The notes under the pieces were generated by a model. It searched no databases, had not been told where the DNA came from, and saw nothing but the letters and a program-made list of their open reading frames with translations. A stretch of DNA of 55,899 nt from a virus: the IMG/VR virus record IMGVR_UViG_3300017991_000131, positions 1 through 55,899 of that record. One strand, 5' to 3'. Both the position numbers and the translations under genes were made by a program. Shown here in pieces: positions 52,313 through 55,899 of the stretch. Each line of letters begins with the position of its first letter. The first letter of the stretch is position 1.

Positions 52313-54474
52313 TGACTGACTATATACCAAAGACCCCGTCGGGGTACGTGCCTGGAACTGAGTTCGTTGATCAGGGAGACCCTTACGGCTTAAAGCTCGG
52401 GATCATAACCCGCGTTGACGAGGTGGAACTCAAGTGTGATGTCAGGGTGATCACTGGCGGAGCGGAACGTTTCGAGATCGATTTGACTCAGGCTATGACC
52501 GGCCCGCGCAGCTTTTGGGGAGGTATTCCTGAGGTCAACTCCATGGTGCTCATCGGGTACCGGCGACGCCATAAGCAGATCTGGGACGCTGTGATTCTTG
52601 GGTACGTCCCTACCGGCAAACGTTCGGCCATGCGTTTTGATCCGTTGTCCGCGTCGAACCCGGCCGAGATCGACCCGGAGGACGCCGACCTTTACAGAAA
52701 AGTATTCACCCCTCAGACCCGTTATAAGCGACTGAAGCTACAGCCGGGTGACGTTGGCGGGATGTCCGCTTCGGGGTCTGAGTTTGCCCTCACCAAAGAT
52801 GTGAGGATGATCAACCGGGCCGGGGATCTCTTCGAGCTTCGAGACAGCGATAGGACATTGGTATCGCAGTCCCTACATCGTGTGGAGAGTGATGCTGGGG
52901 TGTTTCGCCTCTCTGGTGCCGCTCGCAGGAGCGGGTTCTTTCTGCCGCCCGACATATTCTCAGAGGGTAAGAAGCTCAAAACTACCGACGAGGGTTACTA
53001 CGGCGGTGACATTCTCAAGCGGTTTACTGTGTCTGAAGGCACGGTGTTGGACGCCATCAACAATGAAACAGCATTCCCGTCCATAACGTTTTCCAATGGG
53101 CGTCAGGCTCATTACCCCGCCAATTTGTCTGGCGCGAACACAGAGGATGCGAACCCCGACAACAGGGGTGTGGCGGAAGTGTACACAGAGGATCGCGTAG
53201 AGATATCCCACACCACTGATTTGACTCAGGAGGTGCGCGAAGAGGTCGATGGTTTTCAAATGGACAGGCGTCCGGTCTACATCGAACGCATCCTTGGAAC
53301 CTTAATCGGGAACGACACCTCCTCGTCTACAGGGCTACAACAATACGGTCAGATACTTCGTCCCAGGATCTTCGATGATTTTCTGGCCACGGGGAAAGCC
53401 AATTTCGTTACAGAGCCTATCGCTAGATCGCCCCTGGACGACCAGGAGACTTACACGACGGCTGGCGCTTTTTTGCTTCGCATCGTGCCGCCGCCAAGTC
53501 CGGCTGGGAAGTCGGATACGACGAGCGCCTTCGCCGCCGCTATCTCTAAGCAGGGCAAGCTGTTTGTCAACATTCCAGGGTCGAGGGCTGAGAAGTATAG
53601 TTCCGGGGCGACCAAGAACGTATCCGCCGAAGTTAACATGGACGGCGCTCTCAAGATGCGTCTCGGAGCAGCCAAACCCGACAACATTGCTCTCCATTTG
53701 ACTCTCGAAGGCGGGGCTGTCTTCGACTTCAAGGGCAGTTCGTCCGGCGCTGGCCTGAAATTCCGCACGCACTCGTCCTATGTTGTGGAGGCTCAAGGCG
53801 TCCAGGACAACAACAATGTGGCGTACAGCGAGAACCTTCAAGGCAACCGTGAAGCCTACAGTTCTGGGGATAGTGTTGAGAACGTCGCTGGGGCCAAGGC
53901 CACGACTGTGAACGGCGGCTACGCTGTCCTGGCCGACCGGTACAGCGTCAATGCTCAGTCCGGCATGGGGGTAAACGCTGGCGAGTACAATGTCCTTGTC
54001 TCCGGGAAGAGTCAGTACCAGTACGCCATGCAGGTGTTGGAAACCGTGGTGGTCGGAGGAAAGGTATCGACCGTCCTGGCCGGTGGAGTGGCAGAAACCA
54101 TCACTGTTGGGGCAAAGAGTACCACCGTCGCCAGCGGTGCCATGGCCGTGAATGTTCCGGCTGGGGCCTATTCGGTAACTGTCGGGACGGGTGCTGTTTC
54201 GATTTCTACCGCTTCCGGAGCACTGTCTCTGGCTGCCGCCGCTGGAGCGGTGTCGGTCACAGCCGGTTTGGCATTGAGTCTCACAGCCGGGTCAGCCATG
54301 ACGTTGACGGCTCCTGTGGGGATAGTCCTTACTTCCGCTCAGGTCCTCCTTGGAGCGCCCGCCGCAGCCTTTGGTGTGTCAAGAGGTATACCTATGCTGC
54401 CTCCTGGCTCGCCCAGCCTGGATTGGATCACGGGCTTACCATTACAAGGGTGCGCTGTGGTGAGATCTGTCTGA
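52312..54474 (+). CDS. Baseplate spike protein (gpV/gp5-like OB fold plus beta-helix)
   Basis: 720 residues; TGATG overlap at the start. N-terminal OB-like domain (about 20-105: DPYGLKLGIITRVDEVELKC, WGGIPEVNSMVLIGYRRRHK, AVILGYV). A middle region is unrecognised. Residues about 535-695 are short Val/Thr/Gly/Ala repeats (AYSVTVGTGAVSISTASGAL, SVTAGLALSLTAGSAM), as in the triple beta-helix of phage spikes. No lysozyme domain is inserted here; the preceding gene supplies one. Known role: the membrane-puncturing needle. A separate tip (PAAR-like) protein is not identified with certainty. Confidence 0.8.
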   Translation: MTDYIPKTPSGYVPGTEFVDQGDPYGLKLGIITRVDEVELKCDVRVITGGAERFEIDLTQAMTGPRSFWGGIPEVNSMVLIGYRRRHKQIWDAVILGYVPTGKRSAMRFDPLSASNPAEIDPEDADLYRKVFTPQTRYKRLKLQPGDVGGMSASGSEFALTKDVRMINRAGDLFELRDSDRTLVSQSLHRVESDAGVFRLSGAARRSGFFLPPDIFSEGKKLKTTDEGYYGGDILKRFTVSEGTVLDAINNETAFPSITFSNGRQAHYPANLSGANTEDANPDNRGVAEVYTEDRVEISHTTDLTQEVREEVDGFQMDRRPVYIERILGTLIGNDTSSSTGLQQYGQILRPRIFDDFLATGKANFVTEPIARSPLDDQETYTTAGAFLLRIVPPPSPAGKSDTTSAFAAAISKQGKLFVNIPGSRAEKYSSGATKNVSAEVNMDGALKMRLGAAKPDNIALHLTLEGGAVFDFKGSSSGAGLKFRTHSSYVVEAQGVQDNNNVAYSENLQGNREAYSSGDSVENVAGAKATTVNGGYAVLADRYSVNAQSGMGVNAGEYNVLVSGKSQYQYAMQVLETVVVGGKVSTVLAGGVAETITVGAKSTTVASGAMAVNVPAGAYSVTVGTGAVSISTASGALSLAAAAGAVSVTAGLALSLTAGSAMTLTAPVGIVLTSAQVLLGAPAAAFGVSRGIPMLPPGSPSLDWITGLPLQGCAVVRSV

Positions 54475-55052
54475 TGCCTTTAAACCCGCCAGCACTTGCG
54501 ACGGGATTCGTCGCCCCGAACCTACTTGCCGTCGGCAACATTGGGATCGGTGTGCCTAAGTTCTCACTCGGAGTGGCGATTGGGGTCTGCCAATACTTTG
54601 GGATTTACGCCAAGGTTACAACGGTTGATACCGGGACCCTTGGTGTAGGCACCAGCATCATACCATTGATCGTACCGTTCCCTCTTTTACAAGCCTCTTT
54701 GTATACCGGCTTTTCATCGATGGGAATCTTAGGCCCGATGTCGCCCTTGATGATTACCGGGCTATCAAATGGACTCATGACAGGTTGGATAGCGTTGGCG
54801 CTTATACAGACGAATCATCCCGGTATCGGAACGGGCACGGGAGTGGCCAAGATCGTCGGGGCTTCTGCGATTCCGGCCATGATCACTGGTCTGGCGGCGG
54901 TGGGGATGGTCGGTGAAGGGTCCATCAAAACGGCGACAGCTATTGGCATGGCCTTGGACATAACTTTTGCGGCGTTTGTTCAACCTGTGCCTATCGTGGG
55001 TTCGGCCTCTCCTGCGGGCGGAGTGGGTGTTGGATTCGGGTCGGTGATCTAA
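54474..55052 (+). CDS. Hydrophobic Gly-rich baseplate-region protein
   Basis: 192 residues from the ATG at 54474 (TGATG overlap); an in-frame GTG at 54423 lies inside the spike gene. Very rich in Gly, Ile, Val and Ala (FVAPNLLAVGNIGIGVPKFS, GPMSPLMITGLSNGLMTGWI, AIPAMITGLAAVGMVGEGSI). It could be mistaken for a membrane protein, but the repeated small residues suggest a beta-structured tip or baseplate part. Its position right after the spike supports a baseplate role. No known family named. TAATG overlap with the next gene. Confidence 0.55.
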   Translation: MPLNPPALATGFVAPNLLAVGNIGIGVPKFSLGVAIGVCQYFGIYAKVTTVDTGTLGVGTSIIPLIVPFPLLQASLYTGFSSMGILGPMSPLMITGLSNGLMTGWIALALIQTNHPGIGTGTGVAKIVGASAIPAMITGLAAVGMVGEGSIKTATAIGMALDITFAAFVQPVPIVGSASPAGGVGVGFGSVI

Positions 55053-55899
55053 TGGCTTTCAGTATCAGCGGATATGTGTTGGAACCGATTAGAGTTGGTC
55101 AAGCCAATTCTCCGTTCACACAGACGCCGGACAACTATATTTCAGATCAGACGGCTTTCGACACAGCCTACCCTTCTGATGAGTCGGAGCCTCGTAACGA
55201 TTATCTGGTTTTGATCACCTCTGAGGGGACGCCAATCGCCGGTCTTTTGGCGAACGCGGAGTTCGGGTGGACCAAGAACGAGGTTGTCCAGCGCCTCGAT
55301 TATCAGGCCGCTGCCGGTCGATTCGCACCTTTGCCTGGGAGCGTTGTAACAGAGGCGGGGACTCTCACTGTAGACTCCAACGTCGATCGGATAACGGTTC
55401 GACCTCCGGTAAGGTCCGCCCCTGTGCTGGGAGCGCCATACCGTCTGGCGGTCGGTTCCACGGGAAGTGGCACAACCTGGACAGTTTCCATCGTAGCCGA
55501 TGACTCCGGGTTTGGCAGTCCTCCTTCCGGGACAGCCGAGTTGTCTCTTGAGACAGGGCACCTGAACTGGAACACCGGGGACCTGACGACCTACTCCGGT
55601 CAGCTTGTTCGGTGGCAACAGCAACAGTTCTTCGAGTTCAAAGATTCGACAAGCATCGGGTTGATCGACGATGACGTTGTCCTCTTGAACCCCATACCGG
55701 GTACCGGTCAGATCCCATTACTGAGGTTCGGGTTCGGGTTGTACTTGGAGACTGTCGAGTTCCCGACTGAGCCTTTGCCGTCCCCGGCGTCTGGAACGGT
55801 CAACTGGGCCTTGGACACAGGACGATTGAAGTTCAACCCGACTGACATATCTAACTACTCCGGGACACCGGTTTATTACGACGGCGTGTTGTACGATAA
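55052..55899 (+). CDS. Baseplate structural protein (3' end cut off by the window)
   Basis: 282 residues are visible from the ATG at 55052 (TAATG overlap) and the frame is still open at the end. Two copies of a beta module are seen: PSGTAELSLETGHLNWNTGD with LTTYSGQLVRW (about 55525-55610), and ASGTVNWALDTGRLKFNPTD with ISNYSGTPVYYDG (about 55788-55890). I associate such SGT...L.TG.L.(F/W)N..D...YSG repeats with large baseplate proteins of myoviruses. The N-terminus (MAFSISGYVLEPIRVGQANS) has no signal. More repeats probably follow downstream. Confidence 0.6.
   Translation, partial: MAFSISGYVLEPIRVGQANSPFTQTPDNYISDQTAFDTAYPSDESEPRNDYLVLITSEGTPIAGLLANAEFGWTKNEVVQRLDYQAAAGRFAPLPGSVVTEAGTLTVDSNVDRITVRPPVRSAPVLGAPYRLAVGSTGSGTTWTVSIVADDSGFGSPPSGTAELSLETGHLNWNTGDLTTYSGQLVRWQQQQFFEFKDSTSIGLIDDDVVLLNPIPGTGQIPLLRFGFGLYLETVEFPTEPLPSPASGTVNWALDTGRLKFNPTDISNYSGTPVYYDGVLYD

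Noticed and set aside
54474-55052. Holin or membrane transport protein reading of the hydrophobic gene after the spike
   Set aside because: It is hydrophobic throughout with regular small residues and sits in the baseplate cluster with overlaps; a structural role fits better, though membrane insertion is not excluded.

Overview
The window is part of a dsDNA tailed bacteriophage genome with a contractile tail (myovirus morphotype), from a large and probably uncultured phage. The recognisable landmarks are a tail sheath (26839-31128), a tail tube (39746-40456), a tape measure (42987-46301), a lytic transglycosylase-bearing tail protein (47001-48833), a baseplate hub (48833-52312) and a spike with an OB-like N-terminus and beta-helix-like C-terminus (52312-54474). 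All genes but one are on the + strand. They are packed with 1-14 base overlaps or tiny gaps, many as TAATG/TGATG/ATGA junctions, as in a late virion operon. No terminase, portal, major capsid, integrase, replication or tRNA gene is visible, so head genes must lie outside. The host cannot be named; Shine-Dalgarno sites are frequent and bacterial in type. Both end genes are cut by the window. No gene-free stretch exceeds 300 bases; the longest are 9312-9486, 26675-26838 and 40457-40604.

Layout. (1) 2-5123: a very large Thr-rich collagen-like fibre protein and two small structural proteins sharing an N-terminal module. (2) 5142-9311: a five-gene modification cassette: a double GT-A glycosyltransferase with a TPR-like tail, a sulfotransferase, two SAM methyltransferases and a GT4-like glycosyltransferase. 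(3) 9487-23350: accessory and neck-type virion proteins, many sharing modules (a C-terminal beta domain, Gp80-like fibre proteins, an Ig-like domain), with a family of proteins carrying a DPRxAFEEAL peptide and an HELQH metallopeptidase-like protein. (4) 23357-26674: a Dps-like ferritin with a full set of ferroxidase ligands, an actin-fold ATPase-like protein, a structural protein and a zinc ribbon. (5) 26839-31128: a giant sheath. (6) 31145-39709: an insert between sheath and tube holding four small proteins that all start MDxL(R/K)WK, the only minus-strand gene, an HTH protein, a UvrD-like helicase and two unknowns. (7) 39746-55899: tube, two probable tail assembly proteins, tape measure, hub, spike and baseplate genes.

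How the genes may work together. The tail genes would build a contractile tail whose tube is estimated at about 165 nm from the 1104-residue tape measure. The collagen-like fibre is followed directly by glycosyl-, sulfo- and methyltransferases, so the phage may decorate its own fibre, or the host surface, with a sulfated and methylated glycan. This is inference, but it is the most distinctive system in the window. The Dps-like and actin-like proteins are adjacent and unexpected in a tail operon. Two recurring peptide tags (DPRxAFEEAL and MDxLRWK) on otherwise unrelated small proteins suggest a shared address signal, possibly comparable to the capsid-targeting sequences of T4 internal proteins.

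Regulation. Two sequence blocks (TAGAT-N4-ATCGAATCAGA and ACCCAGAT-N2-AAAT-N-AC) recur in the leaders before the sheath and before the gene after the tube, with weaker copies before two small genes. Hairpins that enclose the ribosome binding site precede 20536 and 40605. All functional names are from reading motifs by eye; no database search was possible.
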